Shown piece by piece: positions 46,501 to 58,215 of a stretch of DNA of 64,000 nt. A model generated the notes under the pieces. The model had not been told where the DNA came from. It saw only the letters and a list, made by a program, of their open reading frames with translations, and did not search any database. The position numbers and the translations under genes are program-made. The DNA comes from Diploscapter coronatus (Eukaryota; Nematoda; Chromadorea; Rhabditida; Rhabditidae). Each line of letters opens with the position of its first letter. Within the stretch, counting starts at the first letter, position 1. The stretch lies in NCBI GenBank assembly GCA_964036155.1, contig OZ038422.1, forward strand, positions 46,151,201 through 46,215,200. The letters run 5' to 3'.

Positions 46501-49500
46501 ATTACTAAAATTTTCATAATTTAGAATTGAACAATTGAACTCTTAACTTTGAAATTGAATCATCGAGCAGACGAATAATTTAGGAAAATTTCCTACCTTG
46601 ACCCAATCAGAAATGCTGTCCATTTTGAGCGCGGAGAAAGTGTCGTTCAGATACATCTTCAGCCCTGCAGCTTTGTGTGCCAGCTTTGCCGCTTCTTCCG
46701 AATTCTCTGCAGTTGCGCCGATGTACAGAGCGTAGTCAACCAGGGATTTTGAAGAGGCCAGCTAAAGTTTCAAATTTTAAAATAATGAAAGAAATTAACG
46801 AATAAAGTTTCGAATTTCACTAAATCATCGGCACGATAGATACTTTGAATTGAAAAAAGTAGTATATTATGTTAAAGTCGAATTTTTTTTAAATATCAAA
46901 GATCAAGACAGAATCTAGCATTTGAGGTTTCCCTTCAAGTATTAAATATCAGGATAAAGTCTAAGAACCTACCTTCTCGACCATCTCGAACGTTTCTGCA
47001 TTAGTCAATGGCGGGTTTGTGTTTGGCATCGCGAGAATCTGCGTGATGCCTCCAGCCAACGCTGCCTGAGTGCAAGTAGTCCAGTCTTCCTGAAATAAAA
47101 AATGCGTTTTTTAAGAAAAGTAAGAATTACCTTGTGAGTTGCTCCCGGCTCTCTGACATGAACGTGGACGTCGACCAGACCTGGCAGACGCTTCAGAGTG
47201 CGACTCGCGATGCAGTCGATCTGGGAAAAAATTTCGATGAAATTAAAAAAGGAAGAAATTTTTAATTTAAAAAGAACAGTTTTGAATGAAAGCAGAAGAA
47301 AATGCACCATTCCATAAAACGATAAAAACGAAAAGAAATGTCTCAAAAACCTGCGTATTGACGGGTGGATGTCTGCCGACGAGTCTGAGGGCCTCGATGA
47401 AGATCTTGGCGCATTTGATGTCCGTGATGAGCGGGATGCCGCTGTCGATCGCCATTCGACGGGTCATGTAGCCGTGCGTTCTGAAAATTGATAGAATTTA
47501 AAGAAGCTAAATTCATGAATAAAAGTGATCCTTGAAATTTGTTTAGTACGAAATTTATTGATTACCTGAATGCAGACACCCTGTAGGCTCCCTTGCCCTT
47601 GATAGGCAGATTGATGACCAACTGGAACTCCTTCTCCTCGAAAAATTCCATCAGAGTCCTGAAAATTTCGAATTTCATCAAAAAAAATTCGAGAAGTAAA
47701 TACCTCGCGCCGGCACTCGTCTTCGCGTCCTCGATTCCCTTGTCAAATGGCCATTCAACTGATTTGACATGGATGTTGTTCGACTAAAATCATCAGAATG
47801 CTCATCGACATATAAGTTGGTACACATTGAAGAACATTCAATATAGAGTCTTTAAACTCTTTCCTACCTGGAAATAATCGGCTGTTCCTTTCGACCCATA
47901 GAGATTGAAGCCAAGTGATTGAAGGGTCTGGACGCTTCGGAGCATCTCAGCCTTTGCCTAAATTCAAGATAATAGAAAAGTAGAATCATAAACTAGCTGC
48001 TGATTTGTAAAAAGATTTATCCTCAACTTTTCTTTGAAATACGTCAATTTGCGAGTCTCTTACATGATATCCTCCAACCGAGAGGAAGACAGAGCTGCCT
48101 GCCGGAGGGACGACGAATCCGGTTGATAGAAGAGCCTTCAGATATGCCTCGTATCTGTCCTTGCCGAAACAAGCCACTTCTCCCGTCGATGACATCTCCA
48201 CGCCCAACATCACATCTGCACCCGCCAGACGGGAAAACGAGAATTGAGGGACCTGAAGAATTTGAATTTTTCGAGACTTGATTCAGCGAGTTTGAATGAA
48301 CAATTGTGGGTAATCCTGTGAAAAGATCATGTCTTATGCTTTTCGTCCAATTTTTGCAATAAGAGTTAGAGGATTTTAGCAAAAACATGGAATTTTGATG
48401 ATAAAACATTTCAAAAATTTGAAGTCCGACCTTGACTCCGACCCTGTCCCTGCCCTTGAGCAGTCCATGGTTCCTGAGACTGTGTCTGAGCGAGGGGTTG
48501 TCGACGGCCATCATCACCCTGGTGGCCAGAGCGACGAAGTCGAAGTCGAGCGTCTTCGACACGAACGGGAAGCTGCGCGACACTCGCAGGTTGCACTCGA
48601 TCACTTTCAGCTCGTTGTCCTAATTTATTTTAGGTAAATCTTTCAATTTTATCAATTTCTTGAAGAAATGTCTTTTAGCAGAGGGCAGAAAAAAAACTTG
48701 AAGTGGTTGAGAATTTTTCAGAAAATAGATAGAATTGCTATTTTAACCCTTTTACAAACCTTTGCAATCAGCTGCATATTGAACGGTCCGTTGACGTTGA
48801 AGCACTCGGCAATTCTGTGGGCGATGTCCGTGATTCGCTCCAGAGTGACCTGAAGTTATACATCTTGAAACTCATCATTGTCCAGCACCCGAATCCGCGA
48901 AACTCTCGGAACCTCCGAAAACTACCTATAGAAATCTTCTTCCCGCTGTGAGGTGTTACTGGCCAGTTTGTAAATGACGGAATGCTCTTTTATCACTCTA
49001 TTTCTCTCTCCCCCTCGCTCTCTAACACGACATTCCGTCATTTCCAGGTTGCCGAGTTTCGTAGATTCGGGCACTAATTCGATTTTTTATGACTTATTCT
49101 AGCTCATACACTGTCACTGGTGAATCGAATCAGTAGCATAAAAATATACAATGCTAAAAACGTTGGTAATTCCCCTACCTTGTTGAGATCCTGTGGCGGA
49201 GTGACGAGAGTGGCATCTCCGGAGTGGATTCCCGCATTCTCGATGTGCTCGCTCACGGCCATCACCAACATTTTTCCCTCGAATGCGACGGCGTCGACGT
49301 CGATTTCCTTGGCGTCGCTGAAAAGTTACGGATCAGAAAATGTCGAGAAAAAAACTAACAAATTTGAAATTACCCTTTCTTACACGTATTCTGAAAGAAA
49401 GTAAGTTTTCCAATTTCTGAAAGTACCTGATGAATTTCGACACCACCACGGGATGCTCCTTCGCCACGACAGTAGCCTGCTGAAGGAAACTCGCCAGATC

Positions 49501-52500
49501 ATCTTCATTGTGAGCGACATTCATCGCCGCGCCACTCAGCACGTAGGATGGGCGAATCAGACAGGGATAACCGACTTCCGCACAGAAGAGCTGCAAATTT
49601 AGAGAATACTCAGACTTAGGTAGGTTTTGAGGCAGACTCAAAAATATAGGGCGGTAGATCGCAAAACCAAACTGACTTAAATCCTCCCTGAGTCCGAAAT
49701 TATGTACAAATCTTCATAATCTTTTCCACCAAAACTAAAAATATTTTTAAAATTTCAAAGCGGATGGTTTTCAGAAGAAATAAAAGAATCCAACTCAAGG
49801 AAAAACTTATGCCTATTTTACAAACCTTAGCATCCTCGATATTGTCGCTCTTCTTCCAGTTCGGCTGACTGATTTTGAGTCCCTCCAGCTTCCTGCTGAA
49901 TTTGTATCTGTCCTCGGCAGAATCGATCGAGTCTGGCGAAGTTCCGAAAATTGTCACCTGAAACCCAATCATAAGAATACTTTTAAGAAGAAAAAACTAG
50001 AGTTTACCTGTGCACGACTCAACGTCAGAGCGATGTTGTTTGGTGCCTGTCCTCCGAAAGCCAAAATCAGTCCCTTCGGTCGTTCTTTCTGGTAGATCTC
50101 GAAGACTGTCTCGAAGGAAATTTCCTCGAAATACAATCGGTCGCAGATGTCGTAGTCGGTGGAGACCTACATTTTAAAAAATGTCAATTTTTTGGGGTAA
50201 AACGTTATTTGATTCCCATCTTATTTTGTCAAAAGTTAGACAGAAGAAATTTAGGCAATGATTCTAATGTGATAATTTGTCAACTTTGACAATGAAACAT
50301 TTAAGTGCCAAGAAGTCGAAGATTGAAATTAAGTTTTATAATGGAAGTAAACATGAAAAATTGACTAAAAAAGTGGTTTCTAACCGTTTCCGGATTGCAG
50401 TTGACCATGATAGTCTCGTAGCCCAGTGCCTTCAGCTCTCTCACACACCCAACGCAGGAGGCATCGAATTCGACTGAGGAGCCGATTCTGTAGACTCCAG
50501 AGCCGAGCACGATCACGCAGTTCTTCTGCAAATAAAAGATAATCAATTCGAAAGGGTTTCATCATAATTTCATATAAACATTTAGATACAATTTAAAAAA
50601 TAGGTGTTTTTGAAACTTCAACGTGATTTTTGATATTTGTCACTAGATTTATAGAAGCTTGCAAAGTCCTTACCATATCAAAATTGACATCATTATGCGC
50701 TCCATTATAGGTGAGATATAGGTAGTTGGTCTGTGCCGGCCACTCGCCAGCCACTGTGTCGATCTGCTTCACGCATGGCAGAATGTTCATTTGGAGACGC
50801 AGTTCGCGGATCTTCGATTCCGTGCTGCAAGCAGAAAAATTATATTTAAAAAATCTCCAATTTAAAATTTCATACAAGTTATTATTTTTCACCATGCTAC
50901 CTTTAGAAAATTTAATAACTGCATAAGTGAAGTGAAATTTGGAAACTACCTGTTCACCCTCTTGGAAATCTGCTTATCCGAAAATCCGGCCTGCTTTGCT
51001 TCGAGCAGCAGGCATGCGGGCAGCTTTTCAACCTGAAATGAGACACTTTGGAAAATCTAAATGACTTATCTGATGGTTCAAATGGATTTAAAAGAAATTG
51101 CTATTTTCAACTCAAATCGGACCAAATGCGACAAAAATTAGAAATTTGAAAATTCGAAGCGAAATTCTTACATCAAATTTCTCGAGTCTCTGATAGATGT
51201 CGATGATGTTGTGCATTCTGAGCAGGAACCAGCGGTCGATCTTACTCAGCTCATATGCCTTCTCCACGTCGAAATCGCCGTAGTACATGCCTCGGGCCAG
51301 CGCGAACATTCGTTTGTCGGTCGGTTTCGAAATGTCCTGAAAAAGTCAATTATTATCATTTTTCGAAATTCCCAGATTTTTGCTATCTTGAAAAGTTCTG
51401 ATGAAGATTCGATAATGAACTCCATTTTCTAACTTGAGAAATAAAGAAGGATAAATAATATATGAAAAATCCTAGAAGAAAAAATAAGTGACCTCATCAA
51501 CGGCCTTTCTGTGGAAGTAGAATGGAGAGAATCCGTCAGCGCTGTCGGACACCATCCTCAGTGCCTTCTGGAAGGCCTCCTCGAAGGAGCGACCGATTCC
51601 CATCACTTCTCCGACGGATTTCATTGAACTGCCGATCTAATATAAAATCATAAATTCCATGAAGATCATCAACAAATTTCGAGTTAATTCACATCCCAAT
51701 TGCTTTGGACTATTCTTCCTTTAAAAGAAAACTTTGCAGAGATGAATTTCATGAATGATGGATAATTTGACATTTTTCAATATCTTTCATTTTTAAAAAT
51801 AAGCACAAAATTGGAAAAAAGAAACATTTTGCTCATTTTCATACCTGAGTGCTGACTCTGGAGAATTTTCCGAGGTCCCATCTGGGACACTTCACGACGC
51901 AGTAATCGAGAGATGGTTCGAAGCAAGCAGTGGTTTCGCCTGAAATAGCACTTTTCGAAATACGATTTTCCCCGAGGAAACATACCAGTGACATTGTTCT
52001 TCAACTCCGGCAGCCTGTGTCCGAGTGCGAGTTTCGCAGCGATGTAGGCCAGGGGATATCCGGTCGCTTTCGAGGCCAATGCAGAGGATCGCGACAGACG
52101 AGCGTTCACCTCGATGATGTAGTACTGCAAATTCAGATTGCATTTGGAGGAAACATTTCAGAACGTTTCTAAATGATGTGAAGGGAGTAGATTTTTAGAA
52201 ACAAAAGATAGAGAGTAAAATATAAGAAAAGATAGATGACGTAATTTAAAAGCTGCCTAAACTTTACCTTGAGTGAATGCGGGTCGAGAGCGTATTGAAT
52301 GTTGCACTCCCCAATGATGCCGATTTCACGAATGACTTTGATAGCGCAAGTGCGCAGCATGTTGTACTCTAGGTCGGACAGAGTTTGGGAGGGTGCGACC
52401 TAGAATTAGACAAAAAATTAAGAATTCTGTCTAAGATAATATTCGAATTTATAAATTTGGAAAGAATAAATAAATACTTACCACGACAGACTCTCCGGTA

Positions 52501-55500
52501 TGAATGCCAAGAGGGTCGATATTTTCCATGTTGCAGACCGTGACGCAGTTATCGAATCCATCTCTAACCACCTCGTACTCGACTTCCTTCCAGCCTTTCA
52601 GACTTTTGTCGATCAAAACCTGAAATGAAAGATGAATAAAGAAAATCGAGGATAACGAGAAACTCATGTTCTTCCTTAAATTTTCTTGTCATGAGAAAAG
52701 TTTTGGAAAATCTGATCTTCCATAAAAATCGAAAACCTGCCTGATTTGAATGGTTGAGTGCAGTAGTCGTGATTGCCGTCAATTCTTCATCATTGGACGC
52801 GAAACCAGAGCCAAGTCCGCCCAAGGCAAATGCAGCTCTGACAAGGACTGGATAGCCCAGCTGAAGATTTCTTTGAAAAAATGCTCAGGAAACATTTCGA
52901 ACCTCGTGAGCAGCCTGCAGTGCCCCTTGCAGCGTGTTGGCAGCCTTGCTCGGAGCGACCTCCTCTCCAATTTCCTTGATCAAATCGTTAAACTTCTCGC
53001 GATCTTCAGTGTTCATGATTGCGGTGATCGGAGTGCCGAGGACCTAAAAATTCAAATTAGGGAATTTCTGAATAAGAATCAAAGTCTGAAATTGAATAGT
53101 TTCATTCATGAGCGTTTATAAAAGGAAATAGGGAAACATGCATTTTTCATCATTTCTTTCGGATAAATTGTGCAAACTCCAACCTCAACATCGTATTTCT
53201 CAAATATTCCATCTTTGTAGAGATCGACGGCGCAATTCAACGCTGTCTGTCCACCGAAAGTGACAAGGATGCCTGTGGGTCTTTCCTTTTTGATCACCTA
53301 AATATTTCATCTTTTTAAACTGGCAGATGAATTTTTCGAATTCTTACATCAGTGACATACTCCTTGGTGATTGGCAGGAAGTAGGTGTGGTCGGCAAAGC
53401 CTTTCGAAGTCTGCACAGTGGCGATATTGGGATTGATCAGAACTGTTCGGACGCCTTCTTCCTTCAGGGCTTTTATGGCCTGCAAAAATACATTCGTCCA
53501 ATTTTACAATTCAAACATTTTTTACCGATTTCAGTGAGTTATGAAAGAAAAAATAGTCTAATTCTGAAATAAAGAAAAAGATAAATATTCTATTCTTTTA
53601 TGAACTTCCTATAATCCTTAATATTTTATTGTGAAAAGTAAAATAGAGTTCGCAATTTTGTAAGAAACATATGTTCTAGACCTGCGCTCCCGAATAGTCG
53701 AATTCCCCAGCCTGTCCGATAGTCAGGCCTCCACTTCCCAGAACGAGCACTTTCTTCTGCTGCCTCGGCTTGTACACTTTCGTGTATTTCAGCTTGTCAG
53801 AGATCAGTTGGCTGATGTTGATTGACTTCTGCTCCTTGTAGTTGCGAATGGAGTCGAGGAAAACGTCGAAGAGGAACTCGCAATCAGTTGGACCGGCGGT
53901 ATGTTCGGGGTGGAATTGAACGCTGAAAAATCGATGATTTTTAATGAAATATTGAAAATTTTAATTTTGCACGAATAAACAACAGAATGGAAAGAATACA
54001 ATTCTTCAGAGGGTCGAATAATGGAGAAAAATCAACAATTATTTTCTTCGCTCCATCCTAGTGTCTTGCTTGTGCTTAGAAAATGTCTACCTGAAGAAAG
54101 GCTTGGAGTTGTGCACGATCCCCTCATTGGTGTTGTCGTTTCTGTTCGTGAAGAGAGGCATCCATCCCTCAGGCAGACCGTCTGTATCCACAGCGTAGCC
54201 GTGATTCTGGGAAGTGATCAAACAGCGACCGCTCTCCACGTGACCGCATGGCTGATTGTGACCGCGGTTACCGTATCTAAAATGGAAAATCGTTATTCAA
54301 GGAAAGAGAAAAATCTGAAGATAACATGGTTAAAGTGCGAACTGAACTATTCTCCAAATTTACCTCAATTTGTAAGTCTTCGCTCCAGCAGCTCTCGCAA
54401 GAAGCTGATTTCCGAGACAAATGCCAAAAATCGGTTTGTCACTTGATGCCATAACCTGAAATTATGTGATTTTTGAAAAAAAAAAAAAACGATGCTGTAA
54501 ATACCTTCTTCAGGGAATCGACGACAGCCGCACACATCTCCGGATCACCTGGACCGTTGGAAATAAACAGGGCGTCGTAGTCTAAAAGAGTAATTTTCGA
54601 GATGGAGAATAGCAAATTAGATTATCGTAAGTTCGGTGAGTCTCTTCACAAAACCTCGGAATTTCATTGAAAAGATTTCATTTTACCCTTCTCCTCATGC
54701 ACTGGATAGTTCCAAGGCACGACTTTGAGCGTGATTCCCCTTTTGACGAGGCATCGAATCTGGTTGTTCTTCATGCCACAGTCGACCGCAATCACTCTAA
54801 TTGAGCCGTTGCCGAAGATTTGAGGTTCCTAAACATAAATTGCAATTTTTAGATCAGATATAAGACATACCTTTCTTGACACGAGAGCCACGAGATTTTC
54901 TTCATTGATATCGACAAAGCCGAACTTGTTTGCCTCATCCGACTCAATGACCAACTGAAATTTCCAAACAGTATTCTTGCTAGTTTTTTCCCCGAAGGCT
55001 GACTTCATTCATTATTTTGTTGAGTTTTACTCACCTTAGCCTTCATGGATCCAGTTTCCCTGATTTTCTGAGTGAGTTGTCTGACATCGATTCCAGCCAG
55101 TCCGGGCACTCCATTCTCGTTCAGCCACTTGCTTAGGGAACGACTCGCCTCCCAGTGAGAGTGCTCGTTGTCAGCGCAGAGGCTGGAAAAACATGAAATT
55201 ACATTTTTCAAAAGAAAATAAAAGACCATATCGTTATTCATAAAACTATAATAATAATAATGTTGGAAAAGTGATTTAAAAAAAAAAAATTTACATCATC
55301 TCGCCGTTATTATGAATTCTACAGTAATCATGAAGAAAATGGATTTTTCGAAACAAAATGAATAGAATCTTGGCATTATTTCAGATTTGCATAAGCTCAG
55401 AGAACAACAATCCCGATCTTACCGATCAATTATCAGTGCAGCAGGCCAAACCCGATCACTTTCGAATCTCGCCGGCAGTCCGAATGCGTCCCTCTTCGTT

Positions 55501-55809
55501 GGATCAGGAACTCCGTAGTTTCCAACCAAGGGATAGGTTAGTACGAGGAACTGCTTGGCGTAGGAGGGATCCGTTAGGGATTCCACATAACCGACCATAC
55601 CAGTTTGGAACACTGAAAAATTTACTTTCTTTTTTGGAAATCCATGACCATAAATTGGATGCTTTTTGCACAATATTCTAATCTCAAGAAGTTACAGCAA
55701 TCCTACCAATTTCGCCAACGACACTTTTGGCAGCTCCGAACAACTGCCCGGTGAATTGACTTCCGTCGTCCAGAAAAAGGGTCGCTTTCATCGTGTACCA
55801 ACTGTTCAT
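40522..55809 (-). CDS. CAD: CAD: carbamoyl-phosphate synthetase / aspartate transcarbamylase / dihydroorotase
   Basis: The trifunctional cytosolic enzyme makes carbamoyl phosphate, carbamoyl aspartate and dihydroorotate, the first three steps of pyrimidine synthesis. About 45 exons on the minus strand. Glutaminase part (55809 to about 53850): [30 protein letters not shown], nucleophile Cys in [11 protein letters not shown], and [16 protein letters not shown]. Synthetase halves (53780-47350): [60 protein letters not shown], then [34 protein letters not shown] and [14 protein letters not shown], and an allosteric end ([24 protein letters not shown]). Dihydroorotase (47222-45350): [10 protein letters not shown], carboxylated-Lys site [30 protein letters not shown]; all metal and catalytic positions are kept, so activity is expected. 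Transcarbamylase (about 44860-40522): [59 protein letters not shown]. The DHO-ATC linker looks short, about 60 residues. Nematode PYR-1 has the same order. Confidence 0.95.
40901..42576. mobile_element. 1.7-kb near-palindromic hairpin element in a CAD intron
   Basis: Bounded by CTTAAGAGTGGATGTCAGGA (40901) and its inverted counterpart ..CTGACATTCACTCTTAAG (ends 42576). The arms are about 800 bp each. Inner parts such as 41236-41570 against 41920-42255 are almost identical inverted; a 62-codon open frame (41237-41425) has its twin at 42063-42251 on the other strand with only two residue changes. The centre is about 41740. No transposase is seen. The element lies in the intron between the ATC exons at about 42999 and 40817, in the antisense-or-sense neutral hairpin form, so the CAD pre-mRNA would carry it as a long stem. 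Confidence 0.9.
48885..49074. mobile_element. 190-bp MITE-like hairpin in a CAD intron
   Basis: GCACCCGAATCCGCGAAACT at the left end and its complement (..GAGTTTCGTAGATTCGGGCAC) at the right end form imperfect ~28-bp terminal repeats. A second inner pair AATGACGGAATG (48973) and CATTCCGTCATT (to 49042) lies inside. It sits in the intron between synthetase exons ending at about 49180 and starting at about 48850. Confidence 0.75.
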
Positions 55810-58215
55810 TAGATGCACAATACCTAGAAGGTTTCAAAAATTAGAATAAATGAAAAATTAATGAAGTCTAGCGGTTCTAATATTTTGAAGAACTTTATAT
55901 TTATGATTCTCATAACCTTTAGCTAGAGATATTTTTGAGCGAAATACCAAGATTTTTGTAGAATTTGGAAAAGAAGATCTTCAAGGCTATAAATGATCAG
56001 GCAATGTTCGAGATTCTCATAGTGAAAATGATACATTTTATCGGCTCCCTTTGTGATTTTTACAAAGAATATGTTGTGATACGAGTATGAGATAAGGCTA
56101 TCGTGAGGTATTCTCAAAATAAACATCTCGATATCGAATGAAAAAAGGCATCGAGTGGGAAAGTGCGAGATATCAGAGTTAGATCGAAGATCTAAAAATA
56201 GGAGTGAAAATTGGCTAGAAGGTCTTGTAAATTCTCGAGATAAGTGACCTCTCATGTATATGTCGAGAAAGAGAATGGTAACATGTCAAATTGTGATGGG
56301 ATAGTTTTCAAAAATAGTCGAATAGTAGTTCGAGAAGAATAAGAAATTTTGGTGTCAAAGTGAAATGTCCCTATTTATTCAGAAACAAGACGTTTTAGCT
56401 GCGACTCGATACGTCTGATTTTTTAGTTAAAAATTTTAAAGTAATCAGAAAAAACGAAATAGCAAATGAAAGAGAGAGAAAAAAGAAAAAGATAAGAAGA
56501 GAGTAAATGAGAGGGAAAAAGGAAAGGCGAAGAGGATAGGAGGGAAAATAAATGAAAGATTAGGGATAGTGGGAGAGTAGGGGTGACCATTATCTCAAAA
56601 TTAATTGGAATTATTTAACGCCAGATGTCAAACCATCCCTATCACTTCCTGTCACTAGCTAAAACAGTAATGTCTGGACAGCGCACAAAAGTTAGGCATG
56701 TAGTATAAAAATTTAAATTTTACAAAGACCGAAAATTTTTTATTTCGGCTGAAAGAAAAAATGAGCTATTGTACGAAATCAGAAATGCACTATTTCTCCC
56801 GCGATTAGTTCCTTTATAGAGGGAGGGGAGCAGAGTGAAGAGGGGACAAGAAAAATGAGTAAGCCAAATCTAAAAGCAAAAAACATAAAAGTGCTTTTCG
56901 AAGAGCGGGGAAAATACTCGCATAGCATTTTTCCACATTTCGTATCTCAATAGTGCACTTTTTCATTTTGAGGTCTCGTGGTGGAGAGTAGGCAAAAAGA
57001 TCATGAACAGACAGAGAGATAAGATAGAAAATTTGTACTGGACCTTGTGATAGAGAGGTTCAAGAATTTCGAACTTTGAAAGTTTAAGAATCAGAGTTAA
57101 AAAGGAAAATCCTTGAAAAAAGAACGTTTCCTTTTGAATTTGGAAGAATACTGTATTTGAAGCATCTTCACAATTCAAATAGAAAAATTCGCGGCCGAGT
57201 TTAGAAAAGATAACGAAATCTAGAGCTCTGATCAAGAGAAATACGAAAATACTGGAGAAAAAGCTCACGTAATGGTTTGTAAAAAGCGAGACGAAGTAGA
57301 GGGCGAGGGGAGGGGGGAGAAAAATGAAGAAAAGAGAAGAAGAGAAAGGGTGATCTGTGCCAGGCTACCACTGACCATGTGCCATCCTGCACTCACCGAC
57401 ACTCGTTCGCACTTCAAAAAATGGAAAATCGTCAAGATATCGATTTTCCGCGGCTTTTATAGGATTTGGATACAGAGATCAACGAAAGAAGGTTTTATCA
57501 GTCCTATCACCTAGATTCTTTTTATCAGAGGAAAAAGGTATCAAACCAACGCCTTTCCAAGGATTTCACGATTTGCAGTTAGTTTTAGAAATTTTTAAAC
57601 TTGAAAAACAATATTAACTTTAAAATACACATTTCGAAAATTAAAAACATTGGAAAATTTTAAAAACTCGCCAAAAAATCAACAATGTCGGGGTCCGTCG
57701 CGCGGTTATCCCGTGAGCTGGTCGTTTTCAGCAAGCTTTTGAACGGTTTCCAAGCGAAAATGAACGAAAACCCTGAAATTCACAAAAATTATCCGGACTT
57801 GTTTTCGAATTGAAAATTCAGCAATGACGGGAGAAAAAGAAAAGCCCCACCCCTTGCAAAGCCCACTTTCTCCTTTCTCTTCATCTGTTTGTGTGACGTT
57901 TCACGTGATCGATTCCACGGTTTTGACAAATCTGTGATAATCCAGCTATTTTTGGACGGTTTTCAACCGGATTCCAGTCGGAACTTAGGGTAAGTGGTTG
58001 ATTTATCGATTTACAAAATTTTATTGTTGAATTTCGTCTATTTAACATTGAAACATCGATTTTAAAAACTGATTTATTTTATTTTTTTCTCTTAATTTTT
58101 AGAAAAATTTATTCGATTTTATAATCATCCCGAATATGATGTTTTCACTACAAATTTTCAATCAGATCAACTTGAAATAGAGGAAAATGGTTGAATTGTT
58201 CGAATTTCAGCAGAA
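55810..58215. promoter_or_regulatory. divergent CAD / SON promoter region with SON 5' leader
   Basis: Shared upstream region of CAD (-) and SON (+). Purine-rich plus-strand tracts lie at about 56460-56590 and 57285-57355. A CACGTG E-box lies at 57902-57907; in mammals CAD is a well-known Myc/E-box target, so a parallel is possible but not shown. A leader exon for SON probably ends at about 57989 (GGAACTTAGG|gtaagt) and joins the acceptor at 58210. A 42-residue open frame at 57685-57813 lies upstream of it. Confidence 0.45.
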
